From positions 1 to 6,973 of the forward strand of contig JAOUIC010000088.1 of assembly GCA_029884275.1 (NCBI GenBank): a stretch of 6,973 nt of DNA, written 5' to 3'. The translations under genes were made by a program, and so were the position numbers. This DNA comes from Gemmatimonadota bacterium (GTDB taxonomy: Bacteria > Gemmatimonadota > Gemmatimonadetes > Gemmatimonadales > GWC2-71-9). The stretch's first letter is position 1; every line of letters begins with the position of its first letter. The notes under the pieces are model-generated. The model was not told the origin of the DNA, did not search any database, and worked only from the letters and a program-made list of their open reading frames with translations. Positions 6,382-6,973 of this stretch are shown here, piece after piece.

Positions 6382-6973
6382 TCAGCGAATGTCGGTGATC
6401 ACCCAGTCGCCCCGGCGGGCGAGCGTGTAGGTGTTGTTGGCCGGCAGTTCGGTCTTCTTGCCGTCCACCGTGAACTCCCACGCACCGGTGACGACAGCGG
6501 TGGCATCCCCCCCGACCACCTGGACATCGTTGACGGCGAGCCGGACCTGCAGCGCCTTCAGATTCGGGAGCGACGCGCGAAGTCCTTTTTCCCGCTCGGT
6601 TGTCATCCCCGGATAGAGTCGGCGGACCGCGACCAGGTCCTTGGCCTCCAGCGCGGCGGCATAGGCCTGGATCACGCGCACGATCTGCCCCCGGAGTTCC
6701 TCCTCGGTCGGGCCGGGCGCGACGACGGTGACGCTCGCGCTGGCCTGATGTCCCGCCGCCGTGGCCGTGATGATGGTCGTCCCCGGGCCGCGGGCCGTCA
6801 CCACACCCTCGGCATCCACCGTCGCCACCTGCGGGTTCCCGCTGTTCCAGCCGATGGTGTGCGCCACGGGTCGCCCGGTGGCGCCATTCACCGTGGCGGT
6901 GAGGGCGGCGCTTCCGCCGACATCGAGGCGCAATTGACCCGGCGTGATGGCGACGCCGAGCTGCTCGGCGGCG
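6382..6973 (-). CDS. Big_2 plus NTF2-like domain protein (partial, N-terminus outside window)
   Basis: The frame is open to the right edge and stops at TGA (6384-6382), so only the C-terminal 196 residues are visible. The TTG at 6933 is not a credible start, because the Big_2 domain already begins upstream of it (VAITPGQLRLDVGGSAALTA). Visible residues about 7-83 are a Big_2 Ig-like domain with the signature NPQVATVDAEGVVTARGPGT. Residues about 87-196 look like an NTF2/SnoaL-type fold: a first helix EEELRGQIVRVIQAYAAALEAKDLVAVRRLYPGMT, then strands ending WEFTVDG...YTLARRGDWVITDIR. Such C-terminal NTF2-like domains are usually ligand-binding or structural. The missing N-terminus could hold a signal peptide and more Ig domains, or a protein kinase domain plus a membrane helix, an arrangement I associate with this kind of tail; the window cannot decide. 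It is the upstream gene of an operon with the heme lipoprotein, seven bases away. Confidence 0.8.
   Translation of the reverse strand, partial: AAEQLGVAITPGQLRLDVGGSAALTATVNGATGRPVAHTIGWNSGNPQVATVDAEGVVTARGPGTTIITATAAGHQASASVTVVAPGPTEEELRGQIVRVIQAYAAALEAKDLVAVRRLYPGMTTEREKGLRASLPNLKALQVRLAVNDVQVVGGDATAVVTGAWEFTVDGKKTELPANNTYTLARRGDWVITDIR

Noticed and set aside
1..6973. Mobile element, CRISPR array, tRNA or defence system
   Set aside because: By eye I found no transposase or integrase, no long terminal inverted repeats, no regularly spaced repeats and no tRNA-like clover-leaf. All coding space is explained by transport and envelope genes plus one oxidoreductase.

Overview
The window is a strongly GC-rich piece of a bacterial chromosome. 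Its genes have strong GC third-position bias, and there is no RNA gene, CRISPR array, transposase or integrase. It encodes two lipoproteins with clear lipoboxes and an outer-membrane beta-barrel, so the host is a diderm. A DUF4382 lipoprotein, a lipoprotein with BACON-type and Ig-like domains fused to a cytochrome c domain, and a Big_2 plus NTF2-like protein occur together. That mix is typical of Gemmatimonadota or a related soil or sediment phylum. The taxonomic call is an inference from family content, not from a marker gene.

Layout, left to right. (1) The last 27 codons of an unidentified plus-strand gene are followed by a textbook rho-independent terminator (about 106-143). (2) A 12-helix APC-family amino acid permease lies on the minus strand (181-1533). 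(3) A divergent intergenic region of about 200 bp (1534-1735) separates it from the next block. (4) The plus-strand block holds a DUF4382 lipoprotein (1736-2662), a zinc-independent MDR/quinone oxidoreductase-like enzyme that overlaps or directly abuts it (to 3695), and, after a 62-bp gap with its own promoter-like sequence, an outer-membrane beta-barrel protein (3758-5029). (5) The minus-strand block at the right holds a Big_2/NTF2-like protein running off the window (6382-6973) and, 7 bp downstream of it, a lipoprotein built from Ig-like domains with a C-terminal mono-heme cytochrome c domain (5031-6374). The barrel gene and the heme lipoprotein converge with a single base between their stop codons.

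Most of the window encodes the cell envelope: transport (permease, barrel) and surface lipoproteins. The MDR enzyme is the only clear cytosolic protein, and its start codon is the main annotation uncertainty. The least routine gene is the Ig-domain/heme lipoprotein, which suggests a surface-exposed redox function. I see no defence system, mobile element or clearly new multi-gene system. The findings concern domain architecture, gene-junction arrangements and a possible promoter motif.
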